Below are positions 22,591-32,458 of a stretch of DNA of 59,397 bases, piece by piece. The translations under genes and the position numbers were made by a program. The stretch comes from Rhodospirillales bacterium (lineage in GTDB: Bacteria > Pseudomonadota > Alphaproteobacteria > Acetobacterales > Acetobacteraceae): contig JANXTF010000045.1 in NCBI GenBank assembly GCA_025352565.1, forward strand, positions 1 to 59,397. Reading direction: 5' to 3'. The notes under the pieces are model-generated. The model saw only the letters and a program-made list of their open reading frames with translations. It did no database searches and was not told where the DNA came from. Within the stretch, counting starts at the first letter, position 1. Each line of letters begins with the position of its first letter.

Positions 22591-24705
22591 CGCTGGTTCG
22601 CGCCACCGCACGCCTGCAATTCCACCGCGATTTCCCGATGGATCGCGGAACCGCGCTGGTGTCGTATTTCAAGCGGCTTGGCATCAGCCACATCTACGCC
22701 TCGCCGCTGCTGAAGGCGCGGCCGGGTTCCATGCACGGCTACGACATCGTGGACCACAACCAGATCAACCCGGAACTCGGCGGCGAGGACGCCTTGAAGC
22801 GGCTGGTCGCGGAATTACGTCGGCATGACATGGGGCTGATCCTGGATATCGTGCCGAACCACATGGGCGTCGGCGGATCGGACAACGCCTGGTGGCTCGA
22901 CGTGCTGGAATGGGGCCGGGCCAGCCCCCATGCCGAGTATTTCGATATCGACTGGGACCCGCCCGATGCGAGCCTGCGGAACCGGCTGCTGGCGCCGTTC
23001 CTTGGCACCTCCTACGGCGAGGCGCTGGCAAACGGGGATATCAGGCTTCAGTTCGACGAGACGGACGGGCGTTTCTTCGCGTCGGTCTATGGCGAGCACC
23101 GCTTTCCCATCGCGCCGCGCGACTATCCGTCGATTCTGCGCGAAGGCGGGATGGCGGGAATGGCGGAGCGCTTCGCCGAGACCGGGCCGGGCGGGCGCGA
23201 CACCATCCGGCGGCGGGCGGAAATCAACCGAACGGCGTTGCGCGCGGCCCATTCAGGCGACGCGGCTGGGTTCCGCAAAGCACTGGCGGCGCACGACCCC
23301 ATGGTCGGCGAAGGACGAGAGAAGCTCCATTTGCTGCTGGAGCGGCAATCCTACCGGCTGGCATGGTGGCGGGCCGCGGCCGACGAGATCAACTGGCGGC
23401 GCTTCTTCGACATCAACGGGCTGGCGGGCGTGCGGGTCGAGAAGGCGGAGGTGTTCGACGCCACCCACGCCACGATCCTGCGGCTGTACGCCGAAGGGAT
23501 GATCGACGGCGTGCGGGTGGATCATGTCGACGGCGGCGAAGTCGGTCGAGGATACGGCGTTCTATCGCTATGGCCGGCTGATCTCGCGCAACGAGGTGGG
23601 GAGCGAGCCATCGCAATTCGCCATGCCGGTGGCGAATTTCCATGCCTCCGCCCGCGATCGCCTGAAGCGGTTTCCGCGCGCGCTGCTGGCCACCGCCACG
23701 CATGACCACAAACGGGGCGAGGACACCCGGGTGCGTCTGGCCGTGCTGAGCGAACTCCCGGACGAGTGGGAGGCGGCGCTGCAACGCTGGGTGCGGCTGA
23801 ACGCGCCGACCAAACGCGAATTCGATGGCCACCCGGCGCCGGACGCGGCGGATGAGATCATGCTGTATCAGATGATCGTCGCGGCCTGGCCCCTCGGGCT
23901 CGCTTTCGACGACGCGGAAGGGCTCGCGGCCTATCGGGACCGGCTGGCGGGCTGGCAGGAAAAGGCGCTGCGGGAGGCCAAGCGGCATTCCGAATGGGCG
24001 GCGCCAAACGCGGATTACGAGGCCGCCTGCCAGGATTTCCTGGCGCAATGCCTCGACCCGGCGCGTTCCGCCCCGCTCGCGCGCGAACTGGGCGAGTTCG
24101 CGCATCGCATCGCCGTGGCGGGGGCGGTCAATGCCCTGGGCCAGACTCTGCTGCGGCTGACCAGCCCGGGCATTTCGGATCTGTATCAGGGGACCGAATT
24201 CTGGGATTTCTCGCTGGTCGATCCGGACAACCGGACGCCGGTCGATTTCGATGCCCGACAGGCGGCGCTCGAGCGGGCCGCGTCGCCCGGAGAGTTGCTG
24301 GAAAGCTGGCAAGACGGCCGTGTCAAGCAGGCGATGATCGCGCGCGCCCTGGCGTTGCGCGGTCGCGCCCCCGGATTGTTCGCGGTGGGTGCCTATGTGC
24401 CGATCAAGGTCGAGGGACCGGGTGCGGACAACGTGATCGCCTTTGCCCGCGTGCATGAGGGGCGAGCGGCGATCGTGGCCGTGTCGCGGCTTGCCGCCGG
24501 CCTGCTCAAAGATGCCGGGCGCCCGTTGATTTCGCCGGCGGACTGGCACGCAACCGCCATAGTTTTGCCGCGTAATCTTGCTAGCCGTTTCTGGTCCGAT
24601 GTGCTGGACAATGGGATCGAGGCTCCGAGGATTGTCGACGCGGGTGGGCGCATGAGGGTGCGTGAACTCCTGTCCAAGCTGCCGGTGGCCCTGCTGGAGG
24701 CTTGA
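22587..24705 (+). pseudogene. treY: malto-oligosyltrehalose synthase, disrupted by internal deletion and frameshift
   Basis: The N-terminal part (ATG 22587, about 314 codons) starts LVRATARLQFHRDFPMDRG and has the TreY motifs YASPLLKARPGSMHGYDI, DIVPNHMGVGG and GVRVDHVDG at about 23511-23534. In intact TreY this last motif is followed by a long stretch including the catalytic Glu. Here the sequence jumps within a few bases to KSVEDTAFYRYGRLISRNEV in the +1 frame (from about 23536), and the C-terminal part then runs normally (ATATHDHKRGEDTR ... WLGL-type end) to 24705. The distance from VDHVDG to THD is about 61 codons, far shorter than in family members, so well over 100 residues are missing and the frame is shifted. 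A functional enzyme is not possible from these pieces. Confidence 0.9.
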
Positions 24706-26213
24706 TGAACCGTCTCATTGTTGTGTCGAACCGCGTCCCGCGCCCGGATTCCGGAGCACAGGCCGGTGGGCTCGCGGTGGCGTTGGATGGCCTGATGGAG
24801 CGCCGGGGCGGCTTGTGGTTCGGCTGGAGCGGCGATGTCTCGGCGACCGCTACCCAGACCCCCACGCGCCTGGAAAGCGCCGGCGCGATTGATTTCGCGA
24901 CGATTGACCTGACGCCGGACGAGCACGACCGCTATTACAACAATTTCTCCAATGGGGTGCTTTGGCCGCTGCTGCACACGCTGCCTCAGCTGATGCGCTA
25001 CGACCGGGCGGATGCGCGCGTGTACCGCGGGGTGAATGCCCGCATGGCGGCGGCTTTGGTGCCCCTGCTGCGGCCATCCGATCTGATCTGGGTTCATGAC
25101 TACCACCTGCTGGCGCTCCCGGCCGCGCTGCGGTCGCGTGGCGTGCAGAACCCCATCGGCTTCTTTTTGCATGTCCCGTTCGCCAGCCCCGATGTGCTGG
25201 GCGCCGCTTCCGAGGTCGCGACCTTGGTGCGCGACCTGCTGTCGGCCGATCTGGTCGGCTTCCAGACCGACAACGACCTGAACAATTTCGTTGCCGCCGC
25301 GAAGGCGTTCGCCGGGGCCGAACAAATCGGACCGAAATTGTTGAGCTTTGCCCAGCGCACCGTCCGGCTGGGCGTTTTCCCGGTGGAGATCGACGCCAGG
25401 CGGTTCGCCGAGACGGCTGCCGGAATGGAGACGAGCGCCCCGGCGATGCGGCTGCGGCGCAGCCTGGACCCGGAGGCGTTGCTGCTGGGCATCGATCGCC
25501 TTGACCCGACCAAGGGCCTGCCGCAGCGATTGGCCGGTTATCGGCGGCTGCTGGAGAAGCATCCGCAATGGAGCAGCCACGCGACGCTGGTGCAAATCGC
25601 CGCCACGTCGCGCAAGGAGGTCGGCTCCTATCAGAACCTGCGGGCGACGCTCGATACCGAGGCGGGCCGGCTCAACGCCGACCTCGGCGAGCCGGATTGG
25701 CAGCCTCTGCGCCTCGTGACGCGCGCCTGCTCGCGCGAGCTGGGCGCCGCCTATATGCGTTTGGCGCGGGTCGGCCTGGTGACGCCCCTGCGCGACGGGA
25801 TGAACCTGGTCGCAAAGGAATTCGTGGCAGCGCAGAATCCCGATAATCCCGGCGTGCTGGTGCTCTCGCGGTTCGCGGGCGCCGCCCAGCAGCTCGACGC
25901 GGCCATACTGGTCAACCCGCACGACGCCGACATGGTGGCCGACGCGTTGCACACGGCGTTGACCATGAGCATCGCCGAACGCCAGAGCCGGTGGCAGACG
26001 CTGTGGAGCCGGATCGAGGACCGCACGCCGATCGGCTGGGGACGCGGATTCGTCGCGGCCCTGTTGCGGACCGCCGGCATCACGACGGTGGCCCCTGCCC
26101 CGGTGCGGCAGTTGTTCAGCAACGTGCAGCAATTGGCCCCTGCCGCCGCTCCGGCGTTCGACGCCCCCGCGTTCGACGTCACCGGGGCGGCTGCGCGCGA
26201 GCGGTTGAACTGA
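24705..26213 (+). CDS. otsA: alpha,alpha-trehalose-phosphate synthase
   Basis: A 502-residue GT20 enzyme that makes trehalose-6-phosphate from a nucleotide-sugar and glucose-6-phosphate. Visible motifs are LIVVSNRVP at the start, AGGLAVAL glycine loop, WFGWSG, YNNFSNGVLWPLLH, IWVHDYHLLALP, NPIGFFLHVPFASPDVL, GIDRLDPTKGLPQRL and the RDGMNLVAKEF nucleotide-binding end. The ATG overlaps the stop of the treY remnant (TGATG), so it was the next cistron of the same operon. The final ~40 residues are Ala/Pro-rich. No otsB phosphatase is present in the window; it would have to be elsewhere. With treY broken, OtsA and TreS are the visible trehalose enzymes. Confidence 0.95.
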   Translation: MNRLIVVSNRVPRPDSGAQAGGLAVALDGLMERRGGLWFGWSGDVSATATQTPTRLESAGAIDFATIDLTPDEHDRYYNNFSNGVLWPLLHTLPQLMRYDRADARVYRGVNARMAAALVPLLRPSDLIWVHDYHLLALPAALRSRGVQNPIGFFLHVPFASPDVLGAASEVATLVRDLLSADLVGFQTDNDLNNFVAAAKAFAGAEQIGPKLLSFAQRTVRLGVFPVEIDARRFAETAAGMETSAPAMRLRRSLDPEALLLGIDRLDPTKGLPQRLAGYRRLLEKHPQWSSHATLVQIAATSRKEVGSYQNLRATLDTEAGRLNADLGEPDWQPLRLVTRACSRELGAAYMRLARVGLVTPLRDGMNLVAKEFVAAQNPDNPGVLVLSRFAGAAQQLDAAILVNPHDADMVADALHTALTMSIAERQSRWQTLWSRIEDRTPIGWGRGFVAALLRTAGITTVAPAPVRQLFSNVQQLAPAAAPAFDAPAFDVTGAAARERLN

Positions 26214-26305
26214 ACTGAAAGCTGATGGCTCGCTATCCGCCGAAACCAAGCTGCGATCATCATATCCGGCACTGAGCTGACGCGTCGCATCCGCAAAGCA
26301 CAATT

Positions 26306-26378
26306 CGGGCTAAGAAGCCCGGGTATTTAGGGCTGGGCGGCGCCGTGAGTTCAGCCCCGAAATACGTCCGCCCAACCC
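26306..26378. repeat. two inverted repeats between otsA and the next gene
   Basis: A short hairpin (5-bp stem, arms 26306-26310 and 26317-26321) is followed by a larger inverted repeat with arms 26330-26340 and 26368-26378 (10 of 11 paired, 27-base loop). Together they fill the spacer ahead of the start at 26395. They may end the glucan-island transcript or fold in the leader of the next gene; no U-run is present. Confidence 0.45.
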
Positions 26379-26394
26379 ACCCGAGGAACCAGCC

Positions 26395-26787
26395 ATGACC
26401 GATCTCACCGAGGCCGCCATCCAGAAGGGCTTCGACAGCTTCACCGCCACCTTCGGCAGCGTGCCGGATAATTTCCGCCTGATGGCCGAGCACGCGCCCG
26501 GCGCCTTCGCCGGCTACAGCCTGATGCGTGACGCCGTGATGCGCGACCGCGCGGATGGCGGCGCGCTCGACCTGAAAACCAAGGAACTCATCTTCGCGCT
26601 GCTCGACGTGCTGGCGGGCCAGACCACCGGCGCCAAGAACCACGCCGCCGCCGCGATGCGCCTGGGTCTCACCCTGGCGGAACTGGCGGAGGGGCTGACA
26701 CAGGTGCTGATGGTGGGTGGTGTCACGACATGGAACGTCAGCGGCGCGGAGGTTCTGCGGCATTGCACGGCGCTCCACACGGCGTGA
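26395..26787 (+). CDS. carboxymuconolactone decarboxylase/AhpD-like protein lacking the CxxC motif
   Basis: A 130-residue all-helical protein of the CMD/AhpD fold: FGSVPDNFRLMAEHAPGAF, LDLKTKELIFALLDVLAG, KNHAAAAMRLGLTLAELAE and LTQVLMVGGVTTW are typical. In AhpD-like members a Cys-x-x-Cys followed by His a few residues later does the redox chemistry. Here the corresponding segment reads AGQTTGAKNH: the His is kept and both cysteines are gone, and the only cysteine is near the C-terminus (RHCTALH). It therefore cannot be an AhpD-type peroxidase; a true decarboxylase-like or unknown role is possible. GAGGAA lies about 8 bases before the ATG. It stands alone and its 3' end faces the M24 gene. 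Confidence 0.82.
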   Translation: MTDLTEAAIQKGFDSFTATFGSVPDNFRLMAEHAPGAFAGYSLMRDAVMRDRADGGALDLKTKELIFALLDVLAGQTTGAKNHAAAAMRLGLTLAELAEGLTQVLMVGGVTTWNVSGAEVLRHCTALHTA

Positions 26788-26853
26788 CGCCCAGCTGACA
26801 GAAACGACGGAAGGCGAGGCGTATCGCCCGCGCCTTCCACGTTCCCGCGCCAG

Positions 26854-28044
26854 TTACGTGATCGTCTGGCTCCGCAGATCCTTCGGCGCCTGCGTCAACA
26901 CTTCCGGCATTGCTCCCACCACCACCGTGTCGTCATGCCGGAAGCCACCCAGCCCGAACACATAAAGCCCCGGCTCGGCCGAATACACCTCGCGTTCCAG
27001 CAGCGGCCGATGGTTGAACGCCATGTCCTCGGGGAATTCATGCCCCAGCGTACCCATGCCGTGTCCGGTCCGGTGCAGAATGTGTTCGGCGAACCCCGCT
27101 TGCTCGATCACCGCCTGCGCCGCCGCGTCGATCGCCGACACCGGTGCCCCGGTCACCGCCGCCGCGCACGCCGCCTCGTTGGCGCCCGACGCCGCCGCGA
27201 ACAGCGCCGCCTGCCGGGGGCTTGGCGGGCCGCAGAACCAGGTGCGCTCGTTCTCCACCACCAGCCCGTTCACCCGCACGACCACGATGTTCACCAGCCC
27301 ATGCCCGGTCTCGATCCGCGCGCTGGATGACTTGCCGTCGCCGTGGGGTGCTGCCGAAGGCGGGCCGGACAGCGTCCAGCAGCGCATCACCTCCACATGC
27401 TGCGCCGGAAACCGCACCGCCGCCTCCTCCACCAGCCGCACGGCCATCGCCATGTCCATTTCCATCACCAGCCGGCCGGGGCGGATCGCCTCGCGGTAGC
27501 GGTCCTGCACCCAGTCGGTCAGCCCCGCGATATCGCGCATCAGCCCGATCTCGTCCGGGTGCTTCACCCAGCGCAACGCCCGCATCCCCGAAAGCACCGG
27601 CTCCAGCACCAGCTTCGGCAGCAGCGACGCTGCACGCCCGAGCGGCCCGCCAGCCGCCTCGACCCCGATACGCGCCCGCGAAAGCCCCGCCGCGCGCAGC
27701 CGATCCGCCACCATCTCCGGCCACTGTGCCAGAACCGGCACCCGCGCGGCCAGGCGCGGATGCTCGGCATATGTGATGGCGTCCGTCACCCAAAGCCGCT
27801 GATCCCCGGCGGCGTAGCGCCAATGGTTGGTCGACAACTCGTTCAGCACCACGAACGGCTCGCCGTCACGCGGCACCACGCACAGGATCGGCCGCTCCCA
27901 CGGCAGCACGTCGGTGTGGAAATTGGTGGCGAACTGAAAGAAATCCCCGCTGGTGAAAGCCAGCGCGTCCAGCCCCTCGCGATCCATCAAATCGCGCATC
28001 AGGCCGTGACGATACGAGCGGACGGCGGTGCCAAGGAAAGCCAA
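26854..28044 (-). CDS. M24 (aminopeptidase P/creatinase) homologue with substituted metal ligands
   Basis: A 396-residue protein with the creatinase N-terminal domain (residues 1-~150) and pita-bread domain (~165-396). The His region HILHRTGHGMGTLGHE and the Glu region YSAEPGLYVFG are present. The first two metal aspartates of M24 enzymes, which in the neighbouring paralogue are in IDTGGF and YRSDITRTY, are replaced here by VVVRVNG and VVENERTWF. The last metal Glu (LEDA in the neighbour) is replaced in GGFRHDDTVVV. This suggests a non-metallopeptidase activity, as in creatinase, or altered metal use. It follows the other M24 gene on the same strand after 113-bp spacing and both are divergent from a polyamine-type importer, suggesting use of an imported amide or imino compound. 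Confidence 0.85.
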   Translation of the reverse strand: MAFLGTAVRSYRHGLMRDLMDREGLDALAFTSGDFFQFATNFHTDVLPWERPILCVVPRDGEPFVVLNELSTNHWRYAAGDQRLWVTDAITYAEHPRLAARVPVLAQWPEMVADRLRAAGLSRARIGVEAAGGPLGRAASLLPKLVLEPVLSGMRALRWVKHPDEIGLMRDIAGLTDWVQDRYREAIRPGRLVMEMDMAMAVRLVEEAAVRFPAQHVEVMRCWTLSGPPSAAPHGDGKSSSARIETGHGLVNIVVVRVNGLVVENERTWFCGPPSPRQAALFAAASGANEAACAAAVTGAPVSAIDAAAQAVIEQAGFAEHILHRTGHGMGTLGHEFPEDMAFNHRPLLEREVYSAEPGLYVFGLGGFRHDDTVVVGAMPEVLTQAPKDLRSQTIT

Positions 28045-28157
28045 TGCGGTAACTCCTGTCGGAACGGACCGGTCAGATCATGCGAGATGGATTGCCGCAA
28101 CCGACCTGGTGGGACCGGCGATCCGGTAGGGCCGGCGCCGGTTCATCCCACCCGTAG

Positions 28158-29372
28158 TCACGCCGCAACCGCGCCGAACGGGTCATCGACCGACGGGCAG
28201 GGCGCGGTGAACCAGCGCGCGCCCGACTCGGTCATGTAGATCGCATCCTCCAGCCGCACGCCGAACTCGCCATAGATGCAGATTGTGGGCTCGTCCGAGA
28301 AGCACATGCCGGCAACCAGCGGCGTCTTGTTACCGCGCACGATATAGGCCTCCTCATGCACATCCATTCCGATCCCGTGGCCGGTGCGATGCGGCAGGCC
28401 GGGCGTCGCGTAGTCGGGGCTGAACCCGCCCGCCGCGATCACGCCGCGCGCCGCGGCATCCATTGCCTCGCATGGCGCCCCCAGCACCGCCGCCTCGAAC
28501 GCGGCCATCTGGGCGCGCCGCTCCAGTTCCCATATCTCGCGCTGCCGGGGCGTGGGGTCGCCGAACACATAGGTGCGGGTGATGTCGGAGCGATAGCCCT
28601 CGACGAAGCCGCCGGTATCGATCAGCACCATGTCGCCATCCGCCAGCGTTTGCGGATAGGGCACGCCATGCGGATAGGCCGTGGCCTCGCCGAACTGCAC
28701 CGCGCGCGAGCCGGGCACCGCGCCCAGCTTGCGGTGCGCGGCATCGAGGAAGCCCTGCACCTCCGTGGTGGTCATGCCCGGCGCGAGGCCCCGCGCGGCT
28801 GCCTTCTGCACCTCCAGCGTGATGTCCATCGCCACCTGCATCAACGCGATCTCGGCCGCCGACTTCACCTGCCGGCAGGCGGCGGTGATGCTGACGGCGT
28901 TCACGAACGAGAAGCTGTTGCCGGCGCGGCGCAGCCCGTCGAATGTGGTGAACGGCGTCGCCGGGTCGATCGCCAGCGTGCCCTTCTGGTAGCCCAGGCT
29001 CCGCACCGTCTCGATCACCAGCGCCGTCGGGTCCTCGTGCTCCTCCCACACCCGCACGTCGCCCCCGAAGCGCAGCATGGCGCGGGTTTTCGGCTCCTCG
29101 AAGGCGGGGCTGAGATAGGCGATCTCGCCCTCGGCCGGGATCACGGCGCCGTGCAGCCGCTCGGTCAGGCCGAGTGCGATGCCGGTGAAATACCGCAGAC
29201 TGGTCGAGGTATCGAGATACAGCGCCTCGATTCCCTGCGCCCGCAGCATCGTCTGCGCCTTGGCCACCCTGCCCGCCAATTCCTCCGTGGTGATCGGCAC
29301 CACGCCCCCGGTCATCGGCGACATGCGCGCCAACTCGGCCGCGAAGCTGGAACCGCCGACGCCCACAACCAT
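28158..29372 (-). CDS. M24 family metallopeptidase (Xaa-Pro aminopeptidase-like)
   Basis: About 404 residues. After a creatinase N-terminal domain (AQTMLRAQGIEALYLD, LRYFTGIALGLTERLHG), the catalytic domain keeps all five metal ligands: Asp in VLIDTGGF, Asp in YRSDITRTY, His in LPHRTGHGIGMDVHEE, Glu in FSDEPTICIYG and Glu in GVRLEDAIY. A dinuclear-metal peptidase removing N-terminal residues before proline, or a related amidase, is expected. The start at 29372 (MVVGVGGSSFAAELARM) fits the family better than the upstream ATG at 29408. It is divergent from the ABC importer at 29460, with under 90 bases shared between them. Confidence 0.88.
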   Translation of the reverse strand: MVVGVGGSSFAAELARMSPMTGGVVPITTEELAGRVAKAQTMLRAQGIEALYLDTSTSLRYFTGIALGLTERLHGAVIPAEGEIAYLSPAFEEPKTRAMLRFGGDVRVWEEHEDPTALVIETVRSLGYQKGTLAIDPATPFTTFDGLRRAGNSFSFVNAVSITAACRQVKSAAEIALMQVAMDITLEVQKAAARGLAPGMTTTEVQGFLDAAHRKLGAVPGSRAVQFGEATAYPHGVPYPQTLADGDMVLIDTGGFVEGYRSDITRTYVFGDPTPRQREIWELERRAQMAAFEAAVLGAPCEAMDAAARGVIAAGGFSPDYATPGLPHRTGHGIGMDVHEEAYIVRGNKTPLVAGMCFSDEPTICIYGEFGVRLEDAIYMTESGARWFTAPCPSVDDPFGAVAA

Positions 29373-29459
29373 CAATCCGCTCCGTCCGTGTGTGATGGTG
29401 CGTTGCACCCTGGCCTGATCCCGTTCAGGTTAGGGTGAAACCGCAGGTTTGAGCAATCC

Positions 29460-30268
29460 GTGACGGCATTCGCCCTCAGTCCCTCGCGCCTCGCCGCCAA
29501 CGCGCTGGTCACAGTCGGCGCCGCGGTGATCTTCGTGCCGCTGGTGCTGACCGTCTATCTCAGCGTGTTCGACGAGACGATCATCGTGTTCCCGCCGCAA
29601 GGCTACACCCTCGCCTGGTATGCCCGCATCCTGCCCGAGTTCGGCGGCGCGCTCCGCACCAGCGGCCTCACCGCCCTTGGCGCCGCCACGATCAGCCTCG
29701 CCGTCGGCATCCCGGCGGGTATCGGTCTGTCGCGCTATCGCTTCCGGGGCCGGCGGGCGGCCGTCACGCTGCTGTTGGCGCCCCTCACCATTCCCGGCGT
29801 CGCCATCGGCCTCGGCATCTTCGTCCTCGCGGTGTTGATCGAGGAGCGGACCGAGTGGGCGCTCAGCGGCTCGGTCTGGCTCATGGTCGCGGCCCATGTG
29901 CTCATCACCCTGCCCTGGGTGGTCCGCCTGTGCCTCGCCTCGCTCGCCAACCACGACCGCGCGGCCGAGGAAGCCGCCGCCAGCCTGGGCGCCACGCCGC
30001 TCATGGTCATCTGGCGCGTCACTTTGCCCGCCATGCGCGGCGGCATCGTGGCGGGCGCGCTGTTCGCCTTCATCGTCTCGTTCGAGAACCTGGAAATGAC
30101 TCTGTTCCTCACCGCGCCCGGCCTCACCACGCTCCCGATCGCGGTGCTGAGCTACCTGCAGTATCACATCGACCCGCTGATCGCGGCCATCGCGGTGGCG
30201 CAGATCGTGCTCGTCGGCGGCGCCCTGGTGCTGCTGGACCGCCAGGTCCGCATCAGCCGCGTGGCCGT

Positions 30269-30272
<4 letters not shown>
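29460..30272 (+). CDS. ABC transporter inner-membrane permease, PotC-like
   Basis: A 270-residue permease of the polyamine/opine/Fe(III) importer group (BPD_transp_1). About six membrane segments are visible, beginning near residues 12-33 (ANALVTVGAAVIFVPLVL), and the EAA loop reads EEAAASLGATPLMVIWRVTLP. The start is GTG at 29460. The stop overlaps the next start as ATGA. It forms one transporter with the following three genes: ATPase, binding protein and second permease. The order permease-ATPase-binding protein-permease is unusual for potABCD but occurs in related systems. Confidence 0.88.
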
Positions 30273-31405
<1,133 letters not shown>

Positions 31406-31416
31406 GGATGACAAGC

Positions 31417-32457
31417 ATGTCCGAGTGTTCCCTGAGCCGGCGCGCCCTGCTCGCCGGCGCCGCCGCAACGCCTCTCCTCGGCGGCACGGCGCGCGCCGAG
31501 GACGAGCAGATGGTGATCGCCACATGGGGTGGCGACTACGCCAACCTGTTGCGCGCCAACGTGGACGAGCCGCTGGTGGCGCCGCTGCATATCAAGGTGG
31601 TGCAGGATCTCGGCGACGAGGACCCGCGCGTCGCCAAGATGTACGCCCAGCGCCGCCTGCCACGCGGTGCGGACGACGTGGTGTGCGTCCAGGCCGTGCG
31701 CGCCTACGAACTCGAAGCCTCCGGCCTGCTCGAGAAGCTCGACGCGACCAAAGTTCCGAACATGGCCCATGTCGTGCCCAATCTGCGCACCGATTTCTAT
31801 GCGCCGCACATCTACAGCCCGCAGGTCATCATCTACAATCCCGACAAGATCAAGGAGCCGCCCAAGACGTTCAGCGATCTGCTCGACCCGAAATACAAGG
31901 GCCGCGTCGGCGTGGGCGACGTCAACTATTTCTATATCATGATGGCCGCGGCACTCGCGACCAGCGGCGACGTGACGAAGGTGGACACGGCCGACGCCAA
32001 GGCGCTGGCCATGAAGCTGAACGCCAACGGATTGCGCCTGTACCCGTCCACCGACTCCATCGGCGCCGGCATCAAGTCCGGCGAGATCGACGTGGGCATC
32101 ATGTGGATGGCCCGCGTGGTCATGTGGCAGAACGCCGGCATTCCGGTGAAGGCCGCGTTCCAGACCGAGGGGTCGGTCCTGTACATGTCCGGCATGGTCG
32201 TGCCCAAGAACGCACCCAACAAGCCGGCCGCCTACAAATACCTCAACGCGATGCTGGAGGCGCCGGCCCAACGCGCCTTCGCGGAAAAGATGGGCTATCT
32301 GCCGACGGTCGACAACTCGCCCCTGAGCGGCAAGATCAGCGACCAGTTGGCGATGCCGCAGCCGGCCCCGAAACTGTTCATGCCGGACTACAGCATCGTG
32401 GGAAAATTGCAGACCGACACGTCGGAGTGGTGGAAGAAGAACATGCAGCGCAGCTGA
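31417..32457 (+). CDS. ABC transporter periplasmic substrate-binding protein (PotD/spermidine-putrescine-like)
   Basis: A 346-residue binding protein. The N-terminus SLSRRALLAGAAATPLLGG has twin arginines before a hydrophobic core and ends in ARAED, so it is probably a Tat substrate. The mature protein resembles SBP_bac_8/PotD proteins: MVIATWGGDYANLL at the start, then FYAPHIYSPQVIIYNPDKI, GRVGVGDVNYFYIM and GEIDVGIMWMARVVMW. The ATG at 31417 is supported by GAGG about 10 bases upstream and by the signal peptide; longer in-frame starts run back into the ATPase gene. The substrate is not readable; polyamines, amino-acid derivatives or small peptides are all possible. Confidence 0.88.
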   Translation: MSECSLSRRALLAGAAATPLLGGTARAEDEQMVIATWGGDYANLLRANVDEPLVAPLHIKVVQDLGDEDPRVAKMYAQRRLPRGADDVVCVQAVRAYELEASGLLEKLDATKVPNMAHVVPNLRTDFYAPHIYSPQVIIYNPDKIKEPPKTFSDLLDPKYKGRVGVGDVNYFYIMMAAALATSGDVTKVDTADAKALAMKLNANGLRLYPSTDSIGAGIKSGEIDVGIMWMARVVMWQNAGIPVKAAFQTEGSVLYMSGMVVPKNAPNKPAAYKYLNAMLEAPAQRAFAEKMGYLPTVDNSPLSGKISDQLAMPQPAPKLFMPDYSIVGKLQTDTSEWWKKNMQRS

Positions 32458-32458
32458 C

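Noticed and set aside
23511-23545. Programmed ribosomal frameshift in treY
   Set aside because: A frameshift alone cannot restore the missing internal segment, and no slippery run or downstream structure is evident.
23524-24705. C-terminal treY piece as an independent gene starting at ATG 23524
   Set aside because: The ATG falls within the normal VDHVDG coding region in another frame, no ribosome site precedes it, and the product lacks half the catalytic barrel.
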